Positions 41,552-50,597 of a stretch of 64,000 nt of DNA are shown here, in pieces. The notes under the pieces were generated by a model. The model had not been told where the DNA came from and ran no database searches. It saw only the letters and a program-made list of their open reading frames with translations. The translations under genes were made by a program, and so were the position numbers. This DNA comes from Gordonia namibiensis NBRC 108229 (GTDB taxonomy: Bacteria; Actinomycetota; Actinomycetes; Mycobacteriales; Mycobacteriaceae): positions 1 to 64,000 of the forward strand of contig NZ_BAHE01000011.1 in NCBI RefSeq assembly GCF_000298235.1, written 5' to 3'. How positions within the stretch are numbered: position 1 is the stretch's first letter; every line of letters starts with the position of its first letter.

Positions 41552-43174
41552 ATGTCCACACCGACCCCTGCCGAGGCGGCGCAGTCGCATCACGGCGCCG
41601 CGGGCGAGAGCGTCATCAAGGCCGGCTACGACAACCGGCTCACCAACACCGATCTCGCTCCACTGAAAGAACAGAAGTGGACCTGGTACAACATCTTCGC
41701 GTTCTGGATGTCCGACGTGCACAGCGTCGGCGGTTATGTCTTCGCCGGTAGCCTGTTCGCGCTGGGTATCGCCGCATGGCAGGTTCTCGTCGCCCTCGTG
41801 GTCGGCATCGTCGCCGTGAACATTCTCAGCAACCTCGTTGCCAAACCCTCGCAGATCGCCGGCGTCCCGTACCCGGTGACGACACGAGTGTCCTTCGGGG
41901 TGAAGGGTGCCAACATCCCGGCGATCATCCGCGGCGCCATCGCAGTCGTCTGGTACGGCATCCAGACCTACCTGGCCTCGGTCGCGTTCGGCCTCCTGGC
42001 CCTGAAGTTCTGGCCCGGACTGGAACCGTGGGGTGATGTCGACCAGCACGGGTTCATGGGACTGTCGGCGCTCGGCTGGGCCGGCTTCCTCCTGATGTGG
42101 GTCCTGCAGGCGTTCGTGTTCTGGAACGGCATGGACACCATCCGCAAGTTCATCGACTTCTGCGGTCCCGCTGTCTATGTCGTCATGATCGCGCTCGCGG
42201 GTTACCTGATCGCCAAGGCCGGCTGGGGCAACGTGAGCCTCGACCTGTCGGTCGGCGACGGTCTCACCGGATGGTCATCGGTCACGATGATGATCAGCGC
42301 GTTCGCACTGGTGGTCTCCTACTTCTCCGGCCCGATGCTCAACTTCGGCGACTTCTCCCGCTACGGAAAGACATTCCGCGAGGTGAAGAAGGGCAACTTC
42401 TGGGGTCTGCCGGTCAACTTCCTGTTCTTCTCGCTGCTCGTCGTGTGCACCGTCTCGGCGGCGGTCACGGTGATCGGCACGGACGCGGACGGCAACATCA
42501 TCACCGACCCGGTCCACATCGTCGACAAGATCGACAACACCACCGCCGCGGTGCTCGGCGTGCTGACCTTCGCCATTGCCACCATCGGCATCAACATCGT
42601 CGCCAACTTCGTGTCCCCCGCCTTCGACTTCTCGAATGTGGCCCCCACCAAGATCAGTTGGCGCACCGGCGGCATGATCGCAGCGATCGGTTCGGTGCTG
42701 ATCACCCCGTGGAATCTCTTCAACAATCCGACCGCGATCCACTACACGATGGACACGCTCGGCGCCGTGATCGGTCCGCTGTTCGGCATCCTGATCGCCG
42801 ATTTCTACCTGGTCAAGAAGCAGAAGATCGTCGTCGACGACCTGTTCACCATGAAGCCCGAGGGCACCTACTGGTACCGCAACGGCTGGAATCCGGTCGC
42901 GGTGGGCTCGACTGTCTTCGCCTCCATCCTGCCGATCTGTGTCGTCATCTTCGGCACCGCCTACCAGGCCAGCTTCACCTGGTTCATCGGCGCCGGTCTC
43001 GGCATGGCGGTCTACTGGCTGGGCATGAAGTTCGTTCCCACACAACTGATCTACGGTTCCGCACCCACCGCGCACACGACCACCGACATCGCGGTCGACG
43101 CGGCGGGGGAACCCGATCCGACGCCTGAACCGGTGATCGCCGGGGCCGCCGCCGAGGAGGCACCGAGCAGCTGA
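41552..43174 (+). CDS. NCS1 family nucleobase/allantoin/hydantoin permease
   Basis: 540-residue, twelve-helix cation symporter. Family signatures include NRLTNTDLAPLKEQKWTWYNIFAFWMSDVHS at the N terminus, PYPVTTRVSFGVKGANIPAIIRG and FSGPMLNFGDFSRYGKTFREVKKGNFWGLP. A polar C-terminal tail of ~55 residues follows the last helix. The substrate (cytosine, uracil, allantoin or hydantoin) cannot be set from sequence alone. AGGAGA precedes the ATG. The 161-bp upstream gap has a TATATT element and an ACAAAC-8-GTTTTGT imperfect inverted repeat (41470-41490), which may be an operator for the upstream GntR protein. A strong terminator follows the gene. Confidence 0.93.
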   Translation: MSTPTPAEAAQSHHGAAGESVIKAGYDNRLTNTDLAPLKEQKWTWYNIFAFWMSDVHSVGGYVFAGSLFALGIAAWQVLVALVVGIVAVNILSNLVAKPSQIAGVPYPVTTRVSFGVKGANIPAIIRGAIAVVWYGIQTYLASVAFGLLALKFWPGLEPWGDVDQHGFMGLSALGWAGFLLMWVLQAFVFWNGMDTIRKFIDFCGPAVYVVMIALAGYLIAKAGWGNVSLDLSVGDGLTGWSSVTMMISAFALVVSYFSGPMLNFGDFSRYGKTFREVKKGNFWGLPVNFLFFSLLVVCTVSAAVTVIGTDADGNIITDPVHIVDKIDNTTAAVLGVLTFAIATIGINIVANFVSPAFDFSNVAPTKISWRTGGMIAAIGSVLITPWNLFNNPTAIHYTMDTLGAVIGPLFGILIADFYLVKKQKIVVDDLFTMKPEGTYWYRNGWNPVAVGSTVFASILPICVVIFGTAYQASFTWFIGAGLGMAVYWLGMKFVPTQLIYGSAPTAHTTTDIAVDAAGEPDPTPEPVIAGAAAEEAPSS

Positions 43175-43228
43175 TGCGTCCGAGCGTCGTCGATCCGACG
43201 CCCTCTCGGAGCTGACAGCAGTGTTTCG

Positions 43229-43261
43229 ATCGGGCCGCGCGATCTCTTCGCGCGGCCCGAT
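43229..43261. terminator. Strong hairpin between convergent permease and LLM genes
   Basis: 13 perfect base pairs (TCGGGCCGCGCGA with TCGCGCGGCCCGA), plus one more A-T pair outside, and a 5-nt loop TCTCT. It lies between the NCS1 stop (43174) and the end of the oppositely oriented LLM gene (43268). It can act on both strands; U-tracts are short. Confidence 0.85.
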
Positions 43262-43267
43262 TCGTGT

Positions 43268-44131
43268 CTACGGGGTCCGACCGAGCCCGCGTGCCGCGAT
43301 CGCCACGAGAACGTCCATCGATGCCCTGTAGGGTTCGGTGTCGCGCGGCCAGGGGACGATGACGTCGGTGAAGCCGAGTTCGTCTGCGCGCCCGACCATG
43401 TCGTCGAAGAGGTCGACGCTCTCGAGTGGGTTACGCGGTGCAGCCTCGAGACTGAGGTATCGGTCGATCCGACGACCCGGTTGCCGACCCAATTCCTCGT
43501 CGAGGACCGCGACGGCCCGCGCAACGGATGCGAACCACTCGTCGAGGCTTTCCGTCCCCTGGCCGGTGGTCACCCAGGCGTCGCCGTGACGCGCGGCGAA
43601 CCGCACCGAGCGTGGACCGTTGCCGGCGAGCAGGAACGGCACCCGATCTCGTACCGGCCCACGCCCCAGACGCATGTCCCGCGCGCGGAAGTACGGACCG
43701 TCCGCGTCGATGTGATCCTCGCTCAGCGTCCGGCCGAGCAGACCGACGAATTCCTGGAATCGGTCGACGCGCTGACCGACGGTCAGTTCCGGCTGCCCGA
43801 GCACGGCGTCGTCCGGTGTGCCGCCGACACCCAAACCCAGCAGGAAGCGGCCGTCGGAGATGTCCGCGAGGGTCTCGACCTCACGCGAAAACGCCGCCGG
43901 GTGACGGAAATTGGGCGAGACCACGAAGGCACCGAGCCCGATGGTCTTCGTGACGACAGCGGCCGCCGACAGCAGCGGCACGCAAGCCGACCAGAGCGAG
44001 TCCGGCAGGCCGCCCCAGACGAGGTGGTCGTAGGTCCAGGCGTGGTCGAACCCCATCTCCTCGGCCAGGATCCACCGGGGTCGGGACTGCTCCCAGGTCA
44101 GGTCGGGGAGGATGCAGATGCCGTGGCGCAC
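43268..44131 (-). CDS. LLM class (luciferase-like) flavin/F420-dependent oxidoreductase
   Basis: 287-residue TIM-barrel oxidoreductase. It begins GICILPDLTWEQSRPRWILAEEMGFDHAWTYDHLVWGG and carries VVSPNFRHPAAFSREVETLADISDGRFLLGLGVGG, the classic family core, then PFLLAGNGPRSVRFAARHGDAWVT near residue 165. In Mycobacteriales most such proteins use coenzyme F420, but FMN is possible. The substrate is unknown. A PPOX-type protein that may also use F420 is encoded a kilobase away. Confidence 0.88.
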   Translation of the reverse strand: MRHGICILPDLTWEQSRPRWILAEEMGFDHAWTYDHLVWGGLPDSLWSACVPLLSAAAVVTKTIGLGAFVVSPNFRHPAAFSREVETLADISDGRFLLGLGVGGTPDDAVLGQPELTVGQRVDRFQEFVGLLGRTLSEDHIDADGPYFRARDMRLGRGPVRDRVPFLLAGNGPRSVRFAARHGDAWVTTGQGTESLDEWFASVARAVAVLDEELGRQPGRRIDRYLSLEAAPRNPLESVDLFDDMVGRADELGFTDVIVPWPRDTEPYRASMDVLVAIAARGLGRTP

Positions 44132-44151
44132 GGCTCACACTGTACTTCGGT

Positions 44152-44313
44152 TCAGCGGGCGACCGGCGAGACCGCGCCGGGGATCTCGAGGACCGATCCT
44201 GCGTGCGTGGTCACGTAGACACTGGTGGCCGAGAACCCGGCACCGTTTGCGCCGACGAAGATCCCGGCCGGCGTCGTCAGGTTCTCCCGTGCGACGCGGG
44301 TCAGCGGTGCCGG
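44152..44313 (-). pseudogene. Fragment of a repeat-rich (beta-propeller/SMP-30-like) protein
   Basis: About 53 codons in a frame distinct from the neighbouring membrane-protein gene read like a genuine C terminus: LTRVARENLTTPAGIFVGAN, then SVYVTTHAGSVLEIPG and a stop. The TTPAGIFVG...VYVTT pattern is typical of NHL/SMP-30-like propeller blades. There is no start codon or signal peptide attached, and the 5' part is occupied by the membrane protein. I read it as the 3' remnant of a gene lost by deletion. Confidence 0.4.
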
Positions 44314-44987
44314 GTTCCCGGCAACACGATCGCCGACGCCAGGAAAAAGCAGAGCGCGCCCACGAATGTCCCGGCGTTGGCGGCGATGGCATCGGCTGTC
44401 ACACCGTCCTTGTTGACGAAGGCACCGACGGCCGACACCCCGAACGCGACACACCCCACCCAATTCATCAGGACCGACCACCAGCCCCGGTCCGCGAAGT
44501 CGAGACCGTGACCCGTCGACCGGGAGTACGCGGCGAAGGCGACCGCGCCGCTGATCAGGAACGCAACCGAGCCACCGGCGTCGGGAGACCACACGAGGTG
44601 GCGCTCACCGGCAACCGTGTGGGCAAACAGGGCGCTCGTCGTCGAGATGTTGAACAGCAGGGTCCCGACGGTTTGGGTTGCGGCGCTGAGCCATTCGGCA
44701 CGGATTGCCGATCCCGGCATCGATCCCGCCAGCTCGACGGGCGATGCGCTGCGCACCAACTGGATCAGGCCGGCCCCCGTGAAGAACCACGCGCCGACGA
44801 AGTAACACAGATTGACGACATCGGCGCCGGCGAGATCACCGAATCCGGGTGCCGAGCCGAGAGCGAACAGGGCCGACCCGACCATGAATCCCCAGCACTG
44901 CTTCGGCAGCGTGGGCGCGAGCGGTGCGGTGGGCCAGGCACGCCGCCGCAACGGTGTTCGGGGTGCCGACCGCTCAGGCGGTGACAT
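44301..44987 (-). CDS. Multi-pass membrane protein (YrhK-like)
   Basis: 228 residues with about six hydrophobic segments (FMVGSALFALGSAPGFG, VVNLCYFVGAWFFTGAGLIQLV, TLLFNISTTSALFAHTV, VAFLISGAVAFAAY, VLMNWVGCVAFGVSAVGAFV, FVGALCFFLASAIVL). The N-x-x-G-x-x-x-F and GSALFxxGS patterns resemble YrhK-type domains, a family without known function; I hold that assignment loosely. ATG lies inside the end of the PPOX gene (14-base overlap), so the two are cotranscribed. Confidence 0.7.
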   Translation of the reverse strand: MSPPERSAPRTPLRRRAWPTAPLAPTLPKQCWGFMVGSALFALGSAPGFGDLAGADVVNLCYFVGAWFFTGAGLIQLVRSASPVELAGSMPGSAIRAEWLSAATQTVGTLLFNISTTSALFAHTVAGERHLVWSPDAGGSVAFLISGAVAFAAYSRSTGHGLDFADRGWWSVLMNWVGCVAFGVSAVGAFVNKDGVTADAIAANAGTFVGALCFFLASAIVLPGTRHR

Positions 44988-45405
44988 CGAGACTCACGAC
45001 GACCTTGCTCGGTTCGATCCAGACGCCCAGTTCACCCGGTACCCCGTTGCGCGCGCCGAACTCCTCAGCCCGGTCGGCACCCATGTATCGCGCGCCGCAC
45101 ATCGTGGCGATCCGGCGCACCTCGTCGAGGTCCTCGGTCACCACCGCGCGGCCCTGCACCTGGACGAACCCGTACGGCGGTTCCGGCAGGTCGATCGACA
45201 TCGTCACACGCTGATCACGCTGTAGCGCACGTCCTTTCGCGGTTGCCTCACCGGTGTTGAACGCCAGTCGGTCGCCGTCAACGACGAACCAGACCGGGAC
45301 CACCAGGGGCCTGCCATCGGCGGCGGTGTATCCGAGGTGGCCGGTCTTGGTACCGGAGGCCAGGAATTCCCGGACCGCGGGATCCGACAGCGACGTTCCA
45401 GACAT
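44974..45405 (-). CDS. PPOX class F420-dependent oxidoreductase
   Basis: 143-residue split-barrel flavin/deazaflavin enzyme. Evidence is TKTGHLGYTAADGRPLVVPVWFVVDGDRLAFNTGEATAKGRALQRDQRVTMSID, an arrangement seen in F420-binding Rv1155/Rv2607-like proteins, with KGRALQRD at the phosphate-binding position. A C-terminal strand LGVWIEPSKVVVSLDV closes the barrel. Substrate unknown. It is transcribed ahead of the membrane protein and overlaps it. Confidence 0.87.
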   Translation of the reverse strand: MSGTSLSDPAVREFLASGTKTGHLGYTAADGRPLVVPVWFVVDGDRLAFNTGEATAKGRALQRDQRVTMSIDLPEPPYGFVQVQGRAVVTEDLDEVRRIATMCGARYMGADRAEEFGARNGVPGELGVWIEPSKVVVSLDVTA

Positions 45406-45493
45406 GTGTTCAGCCTAGGTGTTCCCGACCCGGACGTTCTCGGTTCCAGTAGCCGGCGACGACTTCGGGTAGTAGATGTTTCCGCGTGGCCGA

Positions 45494-45576
45494 TTCCTTC
45501 CCGCTTATCGGACAGCACCCGCGGGAAGGAAACAGACACCGCGGGAAGGAAACGGTCCCGCGGGTAGACGAACAGT
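45494..45576. repeat. Three 20-bp tandem repeats plus one inverted copy of the core
   Basis: Two near-identical 20-base units (45517-45536, 45537-45556) share the core CCGCGGGAAGGAAAC, and a degenerate third unit follows (45557-45576). The sequence TTCCTTCCCGC at 45494-45504 is the exact complement of GCGGGAAGGAA in units one (45521-45531) and two (45541-45551), so it can pair with either. The set lies directly after the mftG stop (45584), where it could serve as a terminator, and upstream of the PPOX gene. Confidence 0.75.
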
Positions 45577-45583
45577 TCCTCGC

Positions 45584-46915
45584 TCACCCCGTGTCCGACA
45601 ATCGGTTGCCGATGTGGACGGCCACCATCATGATCGTGGCGTGCGGCCCGCTGCGGCCTCCTGTCGGCAGGATCGACCCGTCGACGATCCGCAAGCCCTC
45701 GGTTCCATGGACCGCACCGAGTGCGTCGGTGCGCACACCCATCGGCATGGTGCCCCAAGCGTGCTGCGAGAACCCCGGCACCGCGGCCACCGAGACGCTG
45801 TCCGGCACGACGATGCCGGCGAACTCGGACGAGTGCAGCATCTCCACCACCTCGTCGGCGCCCGCCCGCATCGCGGCGGCGGCCTCCGCCGACGGCTCTC
45901 CGAACTCGAGACGGACACGTTCGTCGCCGGCGACCAACCGCACCGGCGACCGGTGCATCGCGGTCACCTCGACCATCGACCCGCTGCGCGGGAGACCGTC
46001 GATGTAGGTTGCGAAATCATCGCGATAGCAACGGATCTCGAGACCGTCATCGGTGTGCAACACCGTCGGCAGCACCATGCCGGGCTCGGCCGGTTCCTTT
46101 CGGCGGTAGGAAACGGCCAGTCCGCGGTGTTCACCGGCGGCGAGGAATGCGGCCCCGCCGAGCGACTCGAGGTCCGAGGCGAGCAGGAGCTGCGCGGTGC
46201 CCAGTGTGCCGCCGGCGAGGACCACCTCGCCGGCTCTGACGGTGAATCGTTCGGTATGTACCCCGGTGACACGGCGCCGGCCGGCGACCTCGAGCCGTCG
46301 GACCTCACAGTCTGGGACGACGCGGAGATTGGGCCGGTCGAGGGCCTGATCGAGGTAGGCCTCGGCGGCGGTCCGGCGCAACATCCCGGACCGGTTGCCG
46401 AGCACCCGGTTCACGCCGACCACCGGCCAGCGGTCACGAAGCGACCGAACCGCCGTCCGCGCCGACCAGTACCGTTCGAAAGCCCTTCCGGCGTCGCCGA
46501 GTTCGTCGTCGGACACCGGTGAGACACTCATCGTGCCCCCACCCCCACCCCCGTCGAGCTCGGAGTAGGCGGCGTCGATCGCGTCGAGGCCCCAGCTGTC
46601 CGGCCAGTCCGCGAAGTCCTCCGGATGCCAGCGCAGGAAGTATCCGCCGTTGACCGCGGAGGAGCCCCCGATCGCACACCCCCGCGCGGCGGTGAGGCCG
46701 TCGAGATCGGTGGTGTGCCGGACCGCGTAGGGCGCGTGATCGCCGATGGGGAGACGTCGGAGGTCTCGCTCCTCCGGGCCCGGCCAGCGCCCGGGTCCGC
46801 GCTCGAGCAGCACGACGTGCCGCCCGGGTGCCCGCGACAGCTTCTCCGCGAGGACACAACCGGCGCTCCCCGCACCGACTATGACGACGTCGGCACTCAT
46901 CACATCTGCGCTCAT
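45584..46915 (-). CDS. mftG: Mycofactocin system GMC family oxidoreductase
   Basis: 443-residue FAD enzyme. It has the N-terminal dinucleotide fold VVIVGAGSAGCVLAEKLS with LLERGPG, the GMC signature GCAIGGSSAVNGGYFLRW, and a C-terminal active-site region FSQHAWGTMPMG with GLRIVDGSILPTGGRSGPHATIMMVA. Length is short for GMC enzymes and matches MftG, which links reduced mycofactocin to electron transport in mycobacteria. The poly-Gly stretch before TMSVSP is unusual. Two starts are possible (46915 or 46900). It is last of the mftE-mftF-mftG group. Confidence 0.9.
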   Translation of the reverse strand: MSADVMSADVVIVGAGSAGCVLAEKLSRAPGRHVVLLERGPGRWPGPEERDLRRLPIGDHAPYAVRHTTDLDGLTAARGCAIGGSSAVNGGYFLRWHPEDFADWPDSWGLDAIDAAYSELDGGGGGGTMSVSPVSDDELGDAGRAFERYWSARTAVRSLRDRWPVVGVNRVLGNRSGMLRRTAAEAYLDQALDRPNLRVVPDCEVRRLEVAGRRRVTGVHTERFTVRAGEVVLAGGTLGTAQLLLASDLESLGGAAFLAAGEHRGLAVSYRRKEPAEPGMVLPTVLHTDDGLEIRCYRDDFATYIDGLPRSGSMVEVTAMHRSPVRLVAGDERVRLEFGEPSAEAAAAMRAGADEVVEMLHSSEFAGIVVPDSVSVAAVPGFSQHAWGTMPMGVRTDALGAVHGTEGLRIVDGSILPTGGRSGPHATIMMVAVHIGNRLSDTG

Positions 46916-46963
46916 GACACCACGCTCATGACATGAGGGATCGGGTGCGCATTGCGGGCAACG

Positions 46964-48583
46964 TCATCGGGAGATGACCGGGCGCAATGCCTCCGCGTCT
47001 CGGTGGGTGATGACGCCCTGCCACAGACCTGCGCCATAGGCGAGGTCGTCGAGGCGGCGCATCATCAGGTAGCGGAACGGCCCCAGGGTCGGCGGGGTCG
47101 TCGGGTCGGCGAGGAGGTCCCGGAACCAGGACACCACCCCCTCGACGATCGCCACCTGGATCGCGAGGGTTCGGAACCGTCTCGACACGAGGGCCAGCAG
47201 CAGGGCCACCGGCCAGTAGTGCCGGCAGATCGCATCAGCCGCCTGCAGCAGCCCGAATCCCGCGGCCCGGCCGGTGAGTTGTGCCGAGACGAGCGGCGCC
47301 GACGGCAGGTCGCCCAGCCGCTTACGAAGCCGGGTCGCGAGATGGGTCAGGATGAGCATCGCCAGCGCGGCGCCGAAGCGGGTGCGGGTCAGTAGGGCGG
47401 CGACGGCCGCGGCCATCGGCACCGACATCACCAGCGGGGCGGCACGGTTTCCGTGGCGTGCGGCGAGGTGGGCTGCTCCGGTCCCGTAGAAGCATCGCCG
47501 GGACAGCACCGACCGCATGTCGGTGCGATGGTCGTGTGCCACCCGCGCGACCGGGTCGTACCGTATACGCCACCCTGCAGCGTGCATGCGCCAGCATGCG
47601 TCCACGTCCTCGGCGACCCGGAGCGACTCGTCGAATCCGCAGAATGCACTGCGCCGCACGACAATTGCCGCACTGGGAACGTAGGGGACCCGGGTGGACG
47701 GCAGGACCGCGGACTCCTCGGGACCCATGTCCAGCGACGACCAGCCGTTCTCGTAGCGCTCGGCCAATGAGGACGACCGGTCGGCGGACCGGAGTCCGAC
47801 GATCCGCGGGGCCACGATCCCCACCGTGGGGTCGGAGAAGTGGGTGAGCAGAACCGTCAGCCAGTCCGGGTCGGGCACGACGTCGGAATCGAGGAAGGCC
47901 ACGAAATCCGTGGTGGCAGCGGCTGCTCCCGCGTTCCGGGCCGCAGCGGGGCCACGGTTCTCGTCGAATCGGATGACACTCACGCCCGGTCGGTCTGCGA
48001 CGATCGGGACGCCGGATCCGTCGTCGACGACCACGACGGTCAGACCGTCGAGTGCATCGAGGAGGCGGTCGACGCCGGCCTGATTGTCCATGACCGGGAT
48101 CACCACGGTGACGTCGGCGGGCTTCGGACCGAACATCGGACGCGGGTTGGCGACCCCGGCGTCCAGGAGAGCGCGCGCGAGACGACGGGTCACGTTGTCG
48201 CACACCTCGATTCGACCGTCGTCCGAGGTCATCCCCAGCGCGGTGTCGGACATGCGCATCAGCCGCGTCGGCGAGCCACCGACGAGGTATCGCAGGTCAC
48301 CGCCGCGCGCGGACCGCAGGTCGATCTGGACCTGGAAGCCATCCGGGAGGTCGGTGCGGTTCTCCGGGGACGCTGCGTCCGCGGTGTCGGCATCGTCACC
48401 CGGGTCGTCATCCGAAACAGTCCGAGCACCAACGGTTTCGCCGTCGGTGATGGCCTCGTTGCCGAGCGTGTCCTCGTCGGCCGGGTTCCTGTCGGTCACG
48501 TCCCTGCCCTCGGTCGCGTCGTCGCCACTGATGCCCTGGGCCGAACCACTGCCACGCGGGGCCGAATCGTCGAGCGCGGTCAT
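46964..48583 (-). CDS. mftF: Mycofactocin biosynthesis glycosyltransferase
   Basis: 539-residue GT2-family enzyme that adds a glucan chain to the mycofactocin core. The GT-A domain (~155-370) has VTVVIPVMDN, VVVVDDGSG, the acidic motif FLDSDVVPD and AEDVDACWRMHAAGWRI. The C-terminal part has hydrophobic helices (VMSVPMAAAVAALL, FGAALAMLILTHL, ALLLALVSRRF), so it is probably membrane-associated. The first ~80 residues are acidic, Asp/Glu/Thr-rich and probably disordered. ATG overlaps the mftE stop (ATGA). Confidence 0.94.
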   Translation of the reverse strand: MTALDDSAPRGSGSAQGISGDDATEGRDVTDRNPADEDTLGNEAITDGETVGARTVSDDDPGDDADTADAASPENRTDLPDGFQVQIDLRSARGGDLRYLVGGSPTRLMRMSDTALGMTSDDGRIEVCDNVTRRLARALLDAGVANPRPMFGPKPADVTVVIPVMDNQAGVDRLLDALDGLTVVVVDDGSGVPIVADRPGVSVIRFDENRGPAAARNAGAAAATTDFVAFLDSDVVPDPDWLTVLLTHFSDPTVGIVAPRIVGLRSADRSSSLAERYENGWSSLDMGPEESAVLPSTRVPYVPSAAIVVRRSAFCGFDESLRVAEDVDACWRMHAAGWRIRYDPVARVAHDHRTDMRSVLSRRCFYGTGAAHLAARHGNRAAPLVMSVPMAAAVAALLTRTRFGAALAMLILTHLATRLRKRLGDLPSAPLVSAQLTGRAAGFGLLQAADAICRHYWPVALLLALVSRRFRTLAIQVAIVEGVVSWFRDLLADPTTPPTLGPFRYLMMRRLDDLAYGAGLWQGVITHRDAEALRPVISR

Positions 48584-49308
48584 CCGAGTCGCCCCAGGTC
48601 GTCGACCTCCCAGGAGACGAGCGCCGCACCGAGGCGATCGGTCACCTCGGCAACCAGGCGCCGGCCCTCGTCTGCGGAGGCCTCGGTGGGATCACCCAGG
48701 ACGCCGTTGGGGCTGACCGCCCCGACCCCACCCTCACGCATGGCACCGAGGAGTGCGCCGACCGGCTCACGATTACCCGCGACCGCCCGTGACGTGTCGA
48801 CCGATGACGGCGAGACATGAAGCAGCACCGAGGTTTCCGTGAAACCGGCATGTGCGTCCGCGCCCGGGAAGGCGCACGGGAACCAGGCGGCATCCCGCCC
48901 CTCGTACCGAAGGCGGGTCACCGCGTCGATCAGGGTCCGCGTGTTGCCGCCGTGCCCGTTCACGAACACGATGCGCCGCGCCCACCGGCAGGCACTGCGG
49001 CCGTACTCGATGAGCATCCCGCGCAGTGCGTCGTGACCGATGGAGATCGTCCCGGCAAAACCCTCGTGTTCGCCACTCGCGCCGTAATTGAGGTCGGGCG
49101 CACGGAGGATGTCGGAATCCCCGAGGCGCTCGCAGACGACGTCGGCGACCGCCGTGGCGATTCGCGTATCGGTGTCCAGAGGCAGGTGCGGACCGTGCTG
49201 CTCGACAGAACCGAGAGGTACCACGAGAGTGATCACCTTTCCATCGAGGTCCGGCCAGCTGCACTGCCCCAGCGTCGACGGTCCTGTCATCTGACCAATG
49301 CTAGCCAT
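48580..49308 (-). CDS. mftE: Mycofactocin precursor peptide peptidase (creatininase family)
   Basis: 242-residue metalloamidase that releases the C-terminal Val-Tyr dipeptide unit from the modified precursor. Metal-binding elements are visible: PLGSVEQHGPHLPLDTD (Glu, His, Asp), ASGEHEGFAGT, FVNGHGGNTRT and the Glu in FTETSVLLHVSP. I chose ATG 49308 with GGGAG four to eight bases upstream; ATG 49290 is an alternative. It is separated from mftD by the SDR and racemase genes instead of following it directly. Confidence 0.93.
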   Translation of the reverse strand: MASIGQMTGPSTLGQCSWPDLDGKVITLVVPLGSVEQHGPHLPLDTDTRIATAVADVVCERLGDSDILRAPDLNYGASGEHEGFAGTISIGHDALRGMLIEYGRSACRWARRIVFVNGHGGNTRTLIDAVTRLRYEGRDAAWFPCAFPGADAHAGFTETSVLLHVSPSSVDTSRAVAGNREPVGALLGAMREGGVGAVSPNGVLGDPTEASADEGRRLVAEVTDRLGAALVSWEVDDLGRLG

Positions 49309-49468
49309 CGTGCTCCCAAGCTTCTGCCCCTCGGCCCAAAAACAACGAGAAAAACGGGCCGAAAACGTCGTGCCGACCACATTGACGAGCGTTCGATCGG
49401 TTATGGAATGCTATTGCGTGACACGTGACGCCTGACACAGTGGCGGTACAACGACCGGAGGACGACAC

Positions 49469-50578
49469 ATGAGCAGTACGACACCCCACAACAGCGGTAA
49501 ACCCGGCCCACTCAGCTCCATCCGGGTCATCGAGTTCGCAGGTATCGGCCCGGGACCCCACGCGGCCATGTTGCTCGCCGACCTCGGCGCCGATGTGGTC
49601 CGTGTCCAGCGTCCCGGCACGCTCCCCAAGCCCGGCGTGAACGCCGACGCGCTGCTGCGCGGCCGTCGCGTTGTCGAGGCCAACCTGAAGGACGAGACCG
49701 ATCGCGCGACGATCCTCGATCTCGTCGCCAAGGCTGACGTCATCATCGAGGGTTTCCGTCCCGGCGTCATGGAACGTCTCGGTTTCGGCCCCGATGACCT
49801 CACCGAGGTCAATCCCGGCCTCGTGTACGGCCGTATGACCGGCTGGGGACAGGACGGCCCCCGCGCCAACCTCGCCGGCCACGACATCAACTACATCTCG
49901 CTGACCGGCCTGCTCCACGCAATCGGCCGCAAGGACGATCGTCCGGTGCCGCCGCTCAACCTCGCCGGCGACTTCGGCGGCGGATCGATGTTCCTCGTCG
50001 TGGGCGTGCTCGCCGCTCTGCTCGAGCGCGGCATCTCCGGCAAGGGACAGGTCGTCGACGCCGCCATGGTTGACGGCGCTTCCGTTCTGGGACAGATGAT
50101 GTGGGCGTTCCGCGGCACCGGCCTGTGGAGCGACACCCGCGGCACCAACATGCTCGACACCGGCGCCCCCTACTACGAGGTCTACGAGACCTCGGACGGC
50201 AAGTACATGGCCGTCGGCGCCATCGAGCCGCAGTTCTACGCCGAGCTGCTCAAGGGCCTGGGCCTGGCCGACGCCGACCTGCCGGCACAGAACGACATCG
50301 CGAACTGGGGCAAGCTGAAGGAGATCTTCACCGAGACCTTCAAGTCGCGCACCCGCGACGAGTGGGCCAAGGTCTTCGACGGCACCGACGCCTGCACCTC
50401 GCCGGTGCTGACCTTCGCCGAGGCACCCGCCGATCCCCACATGGCCGCGCGGGCCAACCTGGTCGACATCGACGGTGTCACCCAGGCGCAGGTCGCTCCG
50501 CGCTTCTCGCGCACCCAGCCGGAGACCCCGGCCGGACCCTCGACCGAGGCCGTCGATCCGAAGACCCTCTGGGCCTGA
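49469..50578 (+). CDS. Alpha-methylacyl-CoA racemase (CaiB/BaiF family)
   Basis: 369-residue type III CoA-transferase-fold enzyme that inverts the 2-methyl stereocentre of branched acyl-CoA such as sterol side-chain CoA esters. Evidence is [28 protein letters not shown], the CoA-binding [11 protein letters not shown], active-site GHDINYIS (His) and [10 protein letters not shown] (Asp), with Glu in [13 protein letters not shown]. Length fits mycobacterial MCR. It is the only plus-strand gene inside the mycofactocin locus, convergent with the SDR and divergent from mftE. A GGAGGAC site precedes the ATG. Confidence 0.94.
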   Translation: MSSTTPHNSGKPGPLSSIRVIEFAGIGPGPHAAMLLADLGADVVRVQRPGTLPKPGVNADALLRGRRVVEANLKDETDRATILDLVAKADVIIEGFRPGVMERLGFGPDDLTEVNPGLVYGRMTGWGQDGPRANLAGHDINYISLTGLLHAIGRKDDRPVPPLNLAGDFGGGSMFLVVGVLAALLERGISGKGQVVDAAMVDGASVLGQMMWAFRGTGLWSDTRGTNMLDTGAPYYEVYETSDGKYMAVGAIEPQFYAELLKGLGLADADLPAQNDIANWGKLKEIFTETFKSRTRDEWAKVFDGTDACTSPVLTFAEAPADPHMAARANLVDIDGVTQAQVAPRFSRTQPETPAGPSTEAVDPKTLWA

Positions 50579-50597
50579 TCCGACAAGCACTCCCCTC

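Noticed and set aside
44340-44592. Extension of the propeller-like fragment upstream of 44313
   Set aside because: The frame continues but the sequence becomes Arg/Gly-rich shadow of the membrane-protein gene, so only the last ~53 codons are kept as a remnant.
45557-45576. CRISPR array
   Set aside because: The 20-bp units are directly adjacent without spacers, only two are near-identical, and no cas genes are in the window.
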